From: Komagataeibacter xylinus
GTDB taxonomy: Bacteria > Pseudomonadota > Alphaproteobacteria > Acetobacterales > Acetobacteraceae
Assembly (NCBI RefSeq): GCF_009834365.1
Contig: NZ_CP041348.1
Location: forward strand, 2,393,001-2,457,000
Direction of reading: 5' to 3'
Length of the DNA stretch: 64,000 nucleotides
Every line of letters begins with the position of its first letter. Positions within the stretch are counted from its first letter, which is position 1. The translations under genes were made by a program, and so were the position numbers. The notes beneath the pieces are model-generated. The model made no database searches and was not told where the DNA came from. It saw nothing but the letters and a program-made list of their open reading frames with translations. This document shows, in pieces, positions 37,360 to 47,694 of this stretch.

Positions 37360-38522
37360 GACGATACTCTCTGTGCGGGGGAAGGAGCTGGCGTAAACTG
37401 CCCGAAGCGGGTCTCGTTGGGCCGGTTGCGGGTCAGCGCCAGCACCAGCCCGATGGTCAGCGCCACCGACATGGCCGATGAACCGCCATAGGAAATGAAA
37501 GGCAGCGTCATGCCCTTGGTCGGGATGAGGTGCAGCGTCGAGCCCATGTTGACAAAGGCCTGCAGCCCGAAGCCCGTCACCAGCCCCGCGGTTGCCACCG
37601 CAATGAAGGGATCGTTCTCGCGCAGCAGCTTGAGCAGCGTGCGGATGACGATGGTGGCGAACACGCCAATGATGAACAGGCACACCAGCATGCCGAATTC
37701 CTCGCCCGCCACCGCGAACACGAAATCGGCATGCGCATCGGGCAGCAGGTCCTTCACCCGGCCTTCACCCGGCCCGCGCCCCAGCAGGCCGCCATTGCCA
37801 AAGGCGCGCAGCGCGGTATCGATCTGGTAGTGGTCACCCACCGCCGGGTGCAAAAACCGCTCCACGCGTGAGCGCACATGCGGAAACACCATATACGCGC
37901 CAATAAATGCCGCCACCATGCTGGCCACACCCGCGCCCACCAGGAACAGGCTCAGCCCATCAACAAAAAGCTGGGCCAGGAACACGGTGGTGATGACGCT
38001 CAGCATGCCGATATCAGGCTGCGACTTGAGCAGCAGCAGCACGAGCGCGAACAGCCCCAGCGCCACCAGCAGGCCGGGAAAATACGTTCGCACCCTGCGC
38101 TCGGTCAGCAGCCAGGCGGTCACCACGGCAAAGAAGGGCTTGAGGAATTCGGATGGCTGGACCGACATCATCGGCAGTGCGATCCACCGCCGCGCGCCCT
38201 TGATCTCGATGCCATGCACAAGGGTCAGGAATGTGGCACCCAACGCCAGCACGAAGCCGATCCACCCCACAAGCCGCACCCCGCGGAGCGAAAGCAGCGA
38301 GGTGGCGCACACGATCACCGCTGCGAGCACCAGAAAGACGACCTGCTTGAAAATGAACATATCGCGCGAGGCGCCAATGCGCACCGCCACCGCCGGGCTT
38401 GCCGCCAGCATCAGGATATAGCCGAACCCGATCAGGATGCACACGCAGATCAGCGTGACCCGATCGATGCTCCGCCACCATCGCGCCAGATGCGAGGTGT
38501 TTATGCGCGACAGGCCACTCAT
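37356..38522 (-). CDS. ftsW: Septal peptidoglycan polymerase FtsW
   Basis: This 388-residue SEDS family protein has about ten membrane helices. It polymerises lipid II together with FtsI. Conserved stretches are IALPMMSVQPSEFLKP, LLGRGPGEGRVKDLLPDAHA and the C-terminal FISYGGSSAM. It overlaps murD and murG by 4 nt each. Confidence 0.96.
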   Translation of the reverse strand: MSGLSRINTSHLARWWRSIDRVTLICVCILIGFGYILMLAASPAVAVRIGASRDMFIFKQVVFLVLAAVIVCATSLLSLRGVRLVGWIGFVLALGATFLTLVHGIEIKGARRWIALPMMSVQPSEFLKPFFAVVTAWLLTERRVRTYFPGLLVALGLFALVLLLLKSQPDIGMLSVITTVFLAQLFVDGLSLFLVGAGVASMVAAFIGAYMVFPHVRSRVERFLHPAVGDHYQIDTALRAFGNGGLLGRGPGEGRVKDLLPDAHADFVFAVAGEEFGMLVCLFIIGVFATIVIRTLLKLLRENDPFIAVATAGLVTGFGLQAFVNMGSTLHLIPTKGMTLPFISYGGSSAMSVALTIGLVLALTRNRPNETRFGQFTPAPSPAQRVSS

Positions 38523-39919
38523 TGGGCGCGGGTAGCCTCCGGCCCGGCGGCAAGGGTCTGCACAAGGGCTGCGAAGCGCGCGCCACGGGCCTCGAAACCG
38601 CTGAACTGGTCAAAGCTTGCGCAGGCGGGCGAGAGCATCACCACGTCCACGCCTAGTGCGCGAGCGGTTTCGCGCGCCTCGGGCACGGCGCGCTCAAGGG
38701 TTTCAACAATGCGGTAGGGCACCCTGTGCTGCGCAAGGGTGCGGGCCAGCACCGGCGCGTCGCGTCCGATCAGCAGAGCCAGCGCCACGCGCCCGAACAG
38801 GGGCGCAAGCGGTTCGATCCCGCCCGCCTTGGCCGTGCCGCCCGCAATCCACACCATGCGCTCATGGCAGGCCAGCGCGCGGGCCGTGGCATCGGCATTG
38901 GTGGCCTTGCTGTCATTGATGAAGCGGATGCCCTCTACGCTGCCTACCGTTTTCTGCCGGTGGTCCAGCGCGCTGAAGCTGCGCAGCGCACCTTCCACCG
39001 CAGCCCGTGGCAGGCCCAGATGCAGCGCCATGGCGGTGGCGGCGGCCGCGTTCTCGCGGTTATGGGTGCCGGGCAGGTCTGGCACATGGGTCAGGTCGGC
39101 AATCATGCCGTGGCGGTCGCACAGCGCATGCGGCGTGCAGTAGAAATCACATTGCGCGATGTCCGCGCCGCTGATGCAGGCCACGGTGGCGCGGGTAGGC
39201 GCAAGGTAGCGGTTCAGGCTGGCGTAATCGGGCAGGGTCGCGCCCAGAACGGCCAGATCACCCGGCCCCTGATGGTCGAATACATGCATCTTGGCCCGCG
39301 TGTAGCCGGTCATGTCGCCATGGCGGTCGAGGTGGTCGGGCGTCAGGTTGAGCAGGCAGGCGGCATCGAAATGCAGCTGCTCCAGGCGCTCGAGCATGTA
39401 CGATGACATTTCCAGCACATACACGCCATCATCCGGCAGCAGCGGCAGGCTGAGGGCGGCGGGGCCAAGGTTGCCGCCAGCGGCTACCGGAATGCCACCA
39501 CATGCCAGCATGTGCGCCAGCAGTACGGTGGTGGTGGACTTGCCATTGGTGCCGGTAATGCCTGCAAAACGCGTCCGGCTTCCCGCTGTCCGCACGGCGC
39601 GGAACAGCAGTTCGGCATCGGACAGGATTGGCACGCCCGCATCCATCGCCATGGTGGCCAGCGGGTGCGGGCTGGGCAGATGGTGCGGAATGCCGGGCGA
39701 AAGCACGAGGGCGGCAAGCCCCAGCATGTTGGTAAAGGGTGCGAGCTTAAGGTGCGGGTGGGCCGCGAGGGCCGCGCGCGCTTCGGGCCGGTCATCCCAT
39801 GCCTGCACGCTGGCACCCATGGCCAGAAGGGCGTGAACGGCGGCATTGCCGTTGCGACCCAGACCGGCCACGCCATAATGGTGGCCCGCGAACAGGGTGA
39901 GGGGGAAGGCGGCGCTCAC
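38519..39919 (-). CDS. murD: UDP-N-acetylmuramoylalanine--D-glutamate ligase
   Basis: This 466-residue Mur ligase carries the ATP loop GITGTNGKSTTTVLL and the D-Glu site segment FINDSKATNADAT. The front YGVAGLGRNG is the nucleotide-sugar binding loop. I place the start at the GTG 39917-39919, which overlaps the mraY stop (GGTGA); longer frames lie inside mraY. Confidence 0.95.
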   Translation of the reverse strand: MSAAFPLTLFAGHHYGVAGLGRNGNAAVHALLAMGASVQAWDDRPEARAALAAHPHLKLAPFTNMLGLAALVLSPGIPHHLPSPHPLATMAMDAGVPILSDAELLFRAVRTAGSRTRFAGITGTNGKSTTTVLLAHMLACGGIPVAAGGNLGPAALSLPLLPDDGVYVLEMSSYMLERLEQLHFDAACLLNLTPDHLDRHGDMTGYTRAKMHVFDHQGPGDLAVLGATLPDYASLNRYLAPTRATVACISGADIAQCDFYCTPHALCDRHGMIADLTHVPDLPGTHNRENAAAATAMALHLGLPRAAVEGALRSFSALDHRQKTVGSVEGIRFINDSKATNADATARALACHERMVWIAGGTAKAGGIEPLAPLFGRVALALLIGRDAPVLARTLAQHRVPYRIVETLERAVPEARETARALGVDVVMLSPACASFDQFSGFEARGARFAALVQTLAAGPEATRAQ

Positions 39920-41007
39920 CGCAGTTTCAGCGTGGCCAGACCACACAGCCCCAGCACGATGGACACGATCCAGAACCGGATCACGATCTTGGATTCCGCC
40001 CAGCCCTTTTTCTCGAAATGGTGGTGCAGCGGCGCCATCAGGAACACGCGCCGCCCGGTGCGCTTGTACCAGAACACCTGGATGATGACCGAGAACGTTT
40101 CCACCACGAACAGCCCACCCACGATGCACAGCACCAGTTCATGCTTGACCGCGACCGCCACCGCACCAAGCGCGCCACCAAGGGCGAGCGAGCCGGTATC
40201 ACCCATGAACACGGCGGCAGGCGGTGCGTTGAACCACAGGAAGCCCAGCCCCGCGCCCACAAGGGCGGAGCAGAACACCCCAAGCTCGCCCGTGCCGGGC
40301 ACGGCGTGCAGTTGCAGGTAATCGGCAAACACATGGTTGCCCACGAGGTAGGAAATCAGCGCGAACACGAGGGCCGCGACAATGACCGGCACGATGGCCA
40401 GCCCGTCCAGCCCGTCGGTAAAGTTCACGGCGTTGCCAAACCCGGTGATGGTGATCATGGCGAACAGCGGAAAGGCGTAGCCCAGCGGCAGCAGCAGGTC
40501 CTTGACGAACGGAAAGGCGAGGTGGTTGGCAAGATCGGGCGGCATCATGTGCTCGAGCCAGATGCCGCCAATCAGTGAGGCCCCGAACTCGCAGCCCAGC
40601 CGCATGCGCTTGGACACGCCATCGGTATTGCGGCGCGACAGCTTGAGGTAGTCATCGGCAAAGCCCACCGCGCCAAAGGCCGCCGTGGTGAGCATCACGG
40701 CCCAGACAAAGCCGTTGGTCAGGTCCGCCCACAGCAGGGTGGAGCCGAATAGCGAGAGCAGGATCAGCACGCCGCCCATGGTGGGGGTGCCGACCTTTTC
40801 AATCAGGTGACGCTCCGGCCCGAGCTTGCGGATGGGCTGGCCCCCGCGCTGGATGCGGCGCAACTGCGCGATCAGCGGATTGCCCAGGCACAGGCTGATG
40901 ACCAGCGCGGTCAGGCACGCGGCCCCCGAGCGGAACGTGATGTAGCGGAACAGGTTGAGCACGGAGGTATGGGCCGTGGCATGGTGCTCGAACAGGTCAT
41001 AGAGCAT
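39916..41007 (-). CDS. mraY: Phospho-N-acetylmuramoyl-pentapeptide transferase
   Basis: This is a 363-residue polytopic enzyme that makes lipid I on undecaprenyl phosphate. The catalytic aspartates are in FADDYLKL and NFTDGLDGLA. GDTGSLALGG and the histidine motif PLHHHFEKKGW are intact. It shares one base with the end of murF. Confidence 0.98.
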   Translation of the reverse strand: MLYDLFEHHATAHTSVLNLFRYITFRSGAACLTALVISLCLGNPLIAQLRRIQRGGQPIRKLGPERHLIEKVGTPTMGGVLILLSLFGSTLLWADLTNGFVWAVMLTTAAFGAVGFADDYLKLSRRNTDGVSKRMRLGCEFGASLIGGIWLEHMMPPDLANHLAFPFVKDLLLPLGYAFPLFAMITITGFGNAVNFTDGLDGLAIVPVIVAALVFALISYLVGNHVFADYLQLHAVPGTGELGVFCSALVGAGLGFLWFNAPPAAVFMGDTGSLALGGALGAVAVAVKHELVLCIVGGLFVVETFSVIIQVFWYKRTGRRVFLMAPLHHHFEKKGWAESKIVIRFWIVSIVLGLCGLATLKLR

Positions 41008-42398
41008 CAGGCCGGTCCCACCCTGGCATCATCTTCGCGCAGGGCGGCAACGACATGGCGCATGCGGCTGCCAAGGCTGCCCTTGACCATGACCGTGTCG
41101 CCCGCGCGCAGGGCAGTGCGCACCAGGGGGGCAAGCGTGGAGGAATCCGGCGTCCATGCTCCGCGCAGGGCAGGAGGCAGGCTGTCAAAAAGTATTTTCA
41201 TATTCGGGCCGCAACAGAAGACAACATCCGCGTTTGCACGGACGGCAGGGAGAAGGGAGGCATGCTCATGCCGCGCAAACGCGCCGAGTTCAAGCATGTC
41301 GCCCAGCACGGCGATGCGCCGCCCCGTGGCAACCAGCCCGAGCAGGTCGAGTGCGGCGCGGACAGAGGCCGGTGAGGCATTATAGCTCTCATCGAGCAGG
41401 GCAACATTGTCATGCATCACCTTTGCAAGCGCACCCCGCCCGGCACCGGGGCGGAAAGTGGCAAGACCGGCCACGGCAAGGTCCATGTCAGCGCCCGCCG
41501 CATGGGCCGCAGCCAGTGCCAGCATGGCATTGACGGCCATGTGCCGCCCCGGCGCGTTGACGCGCACCACACCCTGCCAGTCTGGCAGCGTAAGGCTGAA
41601 GGTGCTGCCATGTGCATCCTGTGCCACGTCACCCGCTTGTGCGGTGCAGTCCGGTGTGGTGCCCACGCGGCATAGCGTGGCTTCTACGTGGGCGGCATTG
41701 CGCTCAAAATGATCATGTCCCGTAATGTCGGCGGGCATGACGGCGGTGCCCCCTGCGGGCAGGGCCAGCAGGAGTTCCGCCTTTTCGAGCGCGATGGCGT
41801 CGATGCTGCCCATGAGCCCCAGATGCGATGCGGCGACCGTGGTCACCACCGCCACGTCAGGCCGCACCATGGCGGCGAGCGGCGCGATCTCGCCTGCGTG
41901 GTTCATGCCGATCTCGCACACGCAATAGGCACTTGCCGCGGGCAGGCGGGCCAGCGTGAGCGGCACGCCCCAATGGTTGTTGTACGACGCCACGGCGCAG
42001 TGGGTCGGCCCGCACGCGCCAAGTGCCGCATGCAGCATGTCCTTGACCGAGGTCTTGCCCACGCTGCCGGTCACGGCCAGCATGCGGCCCGCAAAACGCG
42101 CGCGGGCGAAGCGGGCCATGCCCTGCAGGGCGGCCAGCGTGTCATCCACCATCATGATGCGCGGATCATCACCACAGGGTTCATGCGCCACCACGGCGGC
42201 AGCCCCCGCGGCAAGGGCGGCGGCGGCATGCGCATGCCCGTTGCTGTTCTCGCCAATCAGCGCAATGAACACATCGCCGGGCTGAAGCGTGCGGGTATCG
42301 ATCGAGACGCCGGAGCCTGCAATAGCTACTGCGCTGGAGGATGGGAAACGCCCCGATGTCGCGGCCTCAAGGTCCGCGCGGCTCCATAGCACTGTCAT
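41007..42398 (-). CDS. murF: UDP-MurNAc-tripeptide--D-Ala-D-Ala ligase
   Basis: This 463-residue Mur ligase has the ATP loop AVTGSVGKTSVKDML, the aspartate/glutamate-rich SYNNHWGVPLT and CEIGMNHAGEI segments, and the C-terminal LLDESYNASPASV. It overlaps murE by 4 nt. Confidence 0.97.
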   Translation of the reverse strand: MTVLWSRADLEAATSGRFPSSSAVAIAGSGVSIDTRTLQPGDVFIALIGENSNGHAHAAAALAAGAAAVVAHEPCGDDPRIMMVDDTLAALQGMARFARARFAGRMLAVTGSVGKTSVKDMLHAALGACGPTHCAVASYNNHWGVPLTLARLPAASAYCVCEIGMNHAGEIAPLAAMVRPDVAVVTTVAASHLGLMGSIDAIALEKAELLLALPAGGTAVMPADITGHDHFERNAAHVEATLCRVGTTPDCTAQAGDVAQDAHGSTFSLTLPDWQGVVRVNAPGRHMAVNAMLALAAAHAAGADMDLAVAGLATFRPGAGRGALAKVMHDNVALLDESYNASPASVRAALDLLGLVATGRRIAVLGDMLELGAFARHEHASLLPAVRANADVVFCCGPNMKILFDSLPPALRGAWTPDSSTLAPLVRTALRAGDTVMVKGSLGSRMRHVVAALREDDARVGPA

Positions 42399-43876
42399 TC
42401 AGTCCCCGTCAGGCCACGGATCACCGTGGCGTCATCAAATGGCAGCACCGCATCACCCACGATCTGCCCCTGTTCATGGCCCTTGCCCGCCACCACCAGC
42501 ACGTCGCCCGCGCCCAGCATGTCCAGTCCTGCCGCAATGGCCTGTTTGCGGTCGCTGATCTCGATGGCGCCGGGGCTGGCCACCATGATGGCCGCGCGAA
42601 TGGCGGCGGGTGGCTCGCTGCGGGGGTTGTCATCGGTCACGATCACGGTGTCGGCCAGTTGGGTGGCGGTGGCGCCCATCACGGGGCGCTTGCCCCGGTC
42701 GCGGTCGCCGCCAGCCCCCATCACAATCACCAGCCTGCCCGGCGTGTGGGGGCGCAGCGAGTGCAGCAGGCGGGCGATGGCATCGGGCGTGTGGGCGTAA
42801 TCGACATAGGCAGCGGCCCCATTCGGCAGCACGGCGGCGCGTTCGAGCCTGCCGCGCACGCCATGCAGGTGCGGCAGGAGGGCGAGGGCGCGCGCGGGCG
42901 CATCTTCCGCACTGCCTGACAGGGCTGCGGCCATGAGCAGGTTATCGACCTGAAAGCGCCCGACCAGCTTTACGCTGATCTCGCTTTCTCCCGCAGGGGT
43001 GGCGATGCGCAGGTCCTGCCCCATGGGGGTGGCGTGGGTGGAGAGCAGGCGCAGGGTCTCGCCCTGCGTGCCGATGGTGCGCAGCACGAGGTTACGGCGT
43101 TGGGCAATGGCGCGCATGGCGGCACAGGTCTCGGCGTCCATGTCCGCATTGAGGGCGGCAATGCCACCTTCGGGCAGGATTGTGTCGAACAGGCGCAGCT
43201 TGGCGGCACGGTAATGCGCGGTGGTGCCGTGATAGTCCAGATGGTCGTGGGTGAGGTTGCTGAAACCCGCGGCATAGGGCGTGATGCCATCCAGCCTGCG
43301 CTGTTCCAGCCCGTGCGATGATGCCTCGATGGCGACGTGCTCTACCCCGCCCGCCGCCATCGCGCCAAGCAGGCGCATCAGGCCCACGCTGTCTGGCGTG
43401 GTGAGCACGGGGCCGCAATCGGGCAGCGGGCAGGGGGCAACCGCGCCCAGCGTGCCGATGGTGCCTGCCTGCAGGCCCTGCAGCACCCAGATCTGACGCA
43501 GGAATTCTGCCGTGCTGGTCTTGCCGTTGGTGCCGGTTATGGCCGCGATATGGGCGGGCAGGCGGGGAGCCAGCGCGCGCGCGATCAGGGCCGTCGCGCG
43601 GCGTGCATCGGCCACCTGCACGCAGGCCACACCCGGTGGCGGCACGAAATCGGGTTCAGCCTGCACCAGCACGGCCACCGCACCATTGGCCACGGCCTGC
43701 GGAATATAGGCCCGTCCATCCACCCGTGTGCCGTGCAGGGCAGCAAAGATCACGCCTGGGCCGGTGGCGCGGCTGTCTGCCGTAATAGCGGTAACGGGGC
43801 CGGTTGTGGCAGGCAGGGGCTGCACGGCGTCCACACCCGCGCGGTGCAGGAGTTCGGTCAGGTCCATGTCGGTCAT
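42395..43876 (-). CDS. murE: UDP-MurNAc-dipeptide ligase, meso-diaminopimelate type
   Basis: This 493-residue Mur ligase has the ATP loop AITGTNGKTSTAEFL. The DNPR motif in the C-terminal domain (VTDDNPRSEPP) is the signature for meso-diaminopimelate over lysine. SSHGLEQRRLDG is the UDP-sugar contact region. It overlaps ftsI by 4 nt. Confidence 0.97.
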   Translation of the reverse strand: MTDMDLTELLHRAGVDAVQPLPATTGPVTAITADSRATGPGVIFAALHGTRVDGRAYIPQAVANGAVAVLVQAEPDFVPPPGVACVQVADARRATALIARALAPRLPAHIAAITGTNGKTSTAEFLRQIWVLQGLQAGTIGTLGAVAPCPLPDCGPVLTTPDSVGLMRLLGAMAAGGVEHVAIEASSHGLEQRRLDGITPYAAGFSNLTHDHLDYHGTTAHYRAAKLRLFDTILPEGGIAALNADMDAETCAAMRAIAQRRNLVLRTIGTQGETLRLLSTHATPMGQDLRIATPAGESEISVKLVGRFQVDNLLMAAALSGSAEDAPARALALLPHLHGVRGRLERAAVLPNGAAAYVDYAHTPDAIARLLHSLRPHTPGRLVIVMGAGGDRDRGKRPVMGATATQLADTVIVTDDNPRSEPPAAIRAAIMVASPGAIEISDRKQAIAAGLDMLGAGDVLVVAGKGHEQGQIVGDAVLPFDDATVIRGLTGTE

Positions 43877-45876
43877 CCCCGCTCGCGCTGGTGGTGGGTG
43901 GGCGTGCGCCCGGCTTCATTACCGGCATGCAGGGCGTGGCTTGCGGGCGTGGCCTCCGTTACGTCACGCGCGGCATGAGTGCGGGGGGCGTGGGGGGCTG
44001 TTTCATGCTCGTGCTCATGCAGCCTGGCCGTGCCGGGGTCGTAGCCCGGCCCCAATGCGCGGTAGCCACGCGGTATGGCAGGCCGCATGGGAATGGCCAG
44101 CGAGGCTTCAATCGCGGCTTCATGCTGCGTATCGGGAAACAGTCCGAGCATGGGGGCGATGCGCGTGATCATGTGTGCCGCAGTAGGGGCGGCGTTCCAC
44201 CCCGCCGTGGTCCAGCCATGGGTCTGGGCGGTGGGCTTGGGGCTGTCGAGCATGACGTAAATGGCATAGCGCGGCGCATTCATGGGGAAGATGCCGGTAA
44301 AGGCCGAAACGTTGACATGCTTGAGGTAGCCGCCATGCGCGCCGATCTTTTCTGCCGTGCCGGTCTTGCCGCCCACGTAATAGCCCGGTGATTCCGCCTT
44401 CTGCCCCGTGCCCTTGGCCACGTCGAGGCGGAGGATCTTGCGCAGGATATCGGAATTGGCAGCCGAGATCAGGCGCTCCGCATCTGCGGGCATGGCCGCA
44501 TCGGCATCGGTGGGGGCATCCGCCGCCGTGGCGGGGCTCTGGGCCGCGACAAGCGTGGGCCGGAGCAGGAAGCCGCCATTGGCCGTGGCCGCCGTACCCC
44601 GCACGATGGAAAGCGGCGGCTCCGCCACGCCATGGCCGAACGCCACCGTCATGGTGGTCGAAACCCCCCAGTTATGCACGGAAGGGATGATGGGCCGCCC
44701 GGCCTCGGGCAGTTCGATCGGCACGCGCGAGAAGAAGCCCATGTGCCGCAGCCACTCCTGCTGGCGGGGCGCACCCGCATCGAGTGCGATATGGGCGGCA
44801 GCGGGGTTGGAGGAATAGGCCATGACCTCGGGCAGCGAAAGCCACGGGGAGAAGTGGTCGTTCTTCATGTCCGAGATGGTAAAGCGGCCGATCTTGATGG
44901 GCGTGCTCGAAAAACTGTCCCAGATATGGGCAACGCCTTCCTGTAACGCCATGGCCACGGTCTGGAGCTTGAAGGTTGATCCGGGTTCGTACATGCCCGT
45001 CACGGCGCGGTTGAAGCGTGCATCGGCGGCAGCGCGGCCAAAGTCGTTGGCGTCATAATCGGGCAGGCTGACCATGGTGATGATCTCGCCGGTATGCACA
45101 TCCATCACGATGGCGCAGGCGCCGATGGCCTGGAACATGTCCATCGCGGACTGGAGTTCGTCATGCACCACGTTCTGCACGCGTACGTCGAGCGACAGGC
45201 GCAGGGGCTGGCTGTCACTGTCGAGGCGCTTGTCAAAATACCGCTCGATGCCGGCCACGCCGTGGTCATCGATATCCACCCCGCCCAGAATATGAGCGGC
45301 CACGCGGCCCATGGGGTAGCGGCGGCGCTCGCCGGGTTCGAAATAGATGCCGGGAATGCCAAGGTTGTTGATGGCAAGTTCCTGCGCGGGTGAGATGTCA
45401 CGCGCCAGATAGACGAACTGCTTGTTCAGCGACAGGCGGCGCTTCGTCTCGGCTTCGTCCAGGCTGGGCAGCGCATGCTTGAGGCGGTGGGCGGCATCGG
45501 CTGCGTCGATCATTTCCTGCGGGTTGGCATAGACCTGGGCGACAGGCAGCGACATGGCCAGCACCTGCCCGTTGCGGTCGGTGACCGAGGCCCGGTGCAC
45601 CTGCGGCAACACCACGTCGCCCGCGATCATCCCCTTGGGGTCGCTTTTGGGGATGGGGGGCACCTGCGGCGCGATCTGCTGCTGCTGCGGCGGCAGGGGG
45701 TTGATGATCGTAGCCAGCGTCAGCTTGAGCGCAATGGCAGAAAACAGCAGGCAGAACCCCCCGGCCACAACCACCAGCCGCGCATGCATGCGGTCCTGCG
45801 CCATAAGCGTGCGCAGCCTCCCCCCGGGGGGAGGCTGGCCACCGCTGTCTGGCTGGTTACGGAAAGGGTTTTGCAT
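43873..45876 (-). CDS. ftsI: Septal transpeptidase FtsI (PBP3)
   Basis: This 667-residue class B penicillin-binding protein has a cytosolic stub, one membrane helix (VVVAGGFCLLFSAIALKLT), a dimerisation domain, and a transpeptidase domain with STFK (active serine, in EPGSTFKLQT), SSN (AYSSNPAA) and KTGT (GGKTGTAEK). A His/Arg/Thr-rich tail of about 50 residues follows the domain. It works with FtsW in septal wall synthesis. A 40-nt gap separates it from ftsL. Confidence 0.96.
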   Translation of the reverse strand: MQNPFRNQPDSGGQPPPGGRLRTLMAQDRMHARLVVVAGGFCLLFSAIALKLTLATIINPLPPQQQQIAPQVPPIPKSDPKGMIAGDVVLPQVHRASVTDRNGQVLAMSLPVAQVYANPQEMIDAADAAHRLKHALPSLDEAETKRRLSLNKQFVYLARDISPAQELAINNLGIPGIYFEPGERRRYPMGRVAAHILGGVDIDDHGVAGIERYFDKRLDSDSQPLRLSLDVRVQNVVHDELQSAMDMFQAIGACAIVMDVHTGEIITMVSLPDYDANDFGRAAADARFNRAVTGMYEPGSTFKLQTVAMALQEGVAHIWDSFSSTPIKIGRFTISDMKNDHFSPWLSLPEVMAYSSNPAAAHIALDAGAPRQQEWLRHMGFFSRVPIELPEAGRPIIPSVHNWGVSTTMTVAFGHGVAEPPLSIVRGTAATANGGFLLRPTLVAAQSPATAADAPTDADAAMPADAERLISAANSDILRKILRLDVAKGTGQKAESPGYYVGGKTGTAEKIGAHGGYLKHVNVSAFTGIFPMNAPRYAIYVMLDSPKPTAQTHGWTTAGWNAAPTAAHMITRIAPMLGLFPDTQHEAAIEASLAIPMRPAIPRGYRALGPGYDPGTARLHEHEHETAPHAPRTHAARDVTEATPASHALHAGNEAGRTPTHHQRERG

Positions 45877-45916
45877 ACGGGTTCCGGGCTACAGGGCCGG
45901 TAGGAAAAGAACGGGA

Positions 45917-46696
45917 TCAGTTGTTTACGGGCACTGGTGGCGGCAGGCTGGTCACATGCGGCGTGCCCAGCGAACTGCCCCCCATGCGGGGCGGAGCGGT
46001 GGGGTGCCATGCCGCCTCGGCTATGTTCTGGCTGCGCGGGCGGTCGCTCGCGGCCATGCGGGCGGGGGTGATCATGCTCTCACGCGGGCTGGGCGGCAGG
46101 TGCACGGGCTCGGCGGCCGCCATGCGTTCGGGCTGGCGGGCATGCTCGGGTGCGGCATGCACGGGCGCGCGCGGCTCGATCTGGGCCATGGCGTGGGCCA
46201 GCCCGTCATGCTGGGCTGCCGGTTCGCTGTGGCGGGGGGAGGGAGCCGCCATGGCATGCTCGACATGGGCAGGCGTTGCTGCGGGTGCGGCTATTGCGGG
46301 CAGGGCGGCCACGGCCTCATGCACGGGGGCAGGGGCTGCATGATCGGCGGCAAGGGTGGCTACCATCGTCGCACGGGGGGCGGGCACGGGGTGGTGCGAG
46401 GGCATGCCAACAGGCGGCAGGTGGGCGCTGAGTGCGGACATCTGCACGAACTGCGTGGGCGCGACGGGCTGCAGTGCCTTGTCGTAACGGCTGGCCAGGG
46501 TGCCCAGCCGGTCGGGCTGGTTCAGCATGGCCCATTCAGCGCGCAGCATGGCGGTCTGCGCACGGGTGCGCTCGGTCTGCTCCACGATCTGGGCAATCTG
46601 GTGGTCGAGTGCTGTGGTCTGCTGTTTCTTGTTATAAAGGAACAGACCGGACACGGCCGCTACCATGGCAAAGAAAAGCGTTACAAACCGACTCAT
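45917..46696 (-). CDS. ftsL: FtsL-like divisome protein with long His/Pro/Ala tail
   Basis: This 259-residue protein starts at MSRFVTLFF (46694-46696), overlapping the rsmH stop by 4 nt. A membrane helix covers residues 3-20, followed by a heptad-like coil ([20 protein letters not shown]) and the FtsL-type [14 protein letters not shown]. Position between rsmH and ftsI is diagnostic. A periplasmic tail of about 180 residues, rich in Pro, Ala, His and Met (repeated MPxP-like and HAxxP segments), is far beyond the usual 90-120 residues of FtsL. Confidence 0.85.
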   Translation of the reverse strand: MSRFVTLFFAMVAAVSGLFLYNKKQQTTALDHQIAQIVEQTERTRAQTAMLRAEWAMLNQPDRLGTLASRYDKALQPVAPTQFVQMSALSAHLPPVGMPSHHPVPAPRATMVATLAADHAAPAPVHEAVAALPAIAAPAATPAHVEHAMAAPSPRHSEPAAQHDGLAHAMAQIEPRAPVHAAPEHARQPERMAAAEPVHLPPSPRESMITPARMAASDRPRSQNIAEAAWHPTAPPRMGGSSLGTPHVTSLPPPVPVNN

Positions 46697-47694
46697 GCGG
46701 CAGGTTCCGATGCTGCGATGGATGGGGGGGCAATGCATTCCATCGCGCGCAGTCTTGCGCTGCGTGCACGTGGATTACGGTGGGTTTCTTCCGCTCCCGG
46801 CCGGATGGGGCGTCCGGTCAGGAGCCTGAAGCCGGTGGGCCCCGCACGCTCGGTCATGGCGCGTGGGTCATGGCGGGAGGGGGCGGGCACGCGGCCTGCC
46901 GCGCGCAGCATGGCCTGCTTGACCAGCCTGTCCTCCAGCGAATGGAACGAGACGACAACCAGCCGCCCGCCGGGCGCCAGCAGGCCGGGGGCCTGTTCCA
47001 GCACGGCGCGGATCTGGCCAAGCTCGTCATTGACGTGAATGCGCAGCCCCTGGAACGTGCGCGTGGCGGGGTCGATGCCCGAACGGTCGGGGCGCACGAC
47101 CGAGCGCACCACATCGGCAAGCTGGGTGGTGCGCAGCAGCGGAGCCTCGGCGCGGGCCGTCACGATGGCGCGCGCCACCCGGCGTGACAGGCGTTCCTCA
47201 CCATAATGGTAGATGATGTCGGCCAGTTCCTCCTCGGGCAGGGTATTGACCACGTCGGCTGCTGTCGGCCCGGTGTCATTCATGCGCATGTCCAGCGGAC
47301 CATCCATGCGGAAGGAGAAGCCGCGCTCGGCCTCGTCGATCTGGTAGGACGAGACGCCAAGATCGAGCACGATGCCGTCCACCTTCGTCACGCCACTTTC
47401 GGCCAGCAGGGCCGCCATGTCGGCAAAGCCACCATGAAGCAGGTGCAGCCGCGTGCCGTCCTGCCCGGCAGGGAAGGTGGGGGCAAGGGCCTCGCCGCGC
47501 GCGATGGCGGTGGGGTCGCGGTCGATGCCCCACAGCTGGCAGTCGCAGCTCGCCAGGATGGCGCGCGCGTAGCCGCCGCCGCCAAAAGTGCCATCGACGT
47601 AACGACCGGCATCATGCGGGGCGAGGTAGTCCATCACCTCGGCCAGCATCACGGGCACATGGCCGGGGTCGTGTGGGGGGAAGGGGCCGTTCAT
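46693..47694 (-). CDS. rsmH: 16S rRNA m4C1402 methyltransferase RsmH
   Basis: This 333-residue SAM-dependent enzyme (MraW) methylates N4 of C1402 in 16S rRNA. Motifs are [42 protein letters not shown] and [11 protein letters not shown]. The ATG overlaps the mraZ stop by 4 nt. Confidence 0.97.
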   Translation of the reverse strand: MNGPFPPHDPGHVPVMLAEVMDYLAPHDAGRYVDGTFGGGGYARAILASCDCQLWGIDRDPTAIARGEALAPTFPAGQDGTRLHLLHGGFADMAALLAESGVTKVDGIVLDLGVSSYQIDEAERGFSFRMDGPLDMRMNDTGPTAADVVNTLPEEELADIIYHYGEERLSRRVARAIVTARAEAPLLRTTQLADVVRSVVRPDRSGIDPATRTFQGLRIHVNDELGQIRAVLEQAPGLLAPGGRLVVVSFHSLEDRLVKQAMLRAAGRVPAPSRHDPRAMTERAGPTGFRLLTGRPIRPGAEETHRNPRARSARLRAMECIAPPSIAASEPAA

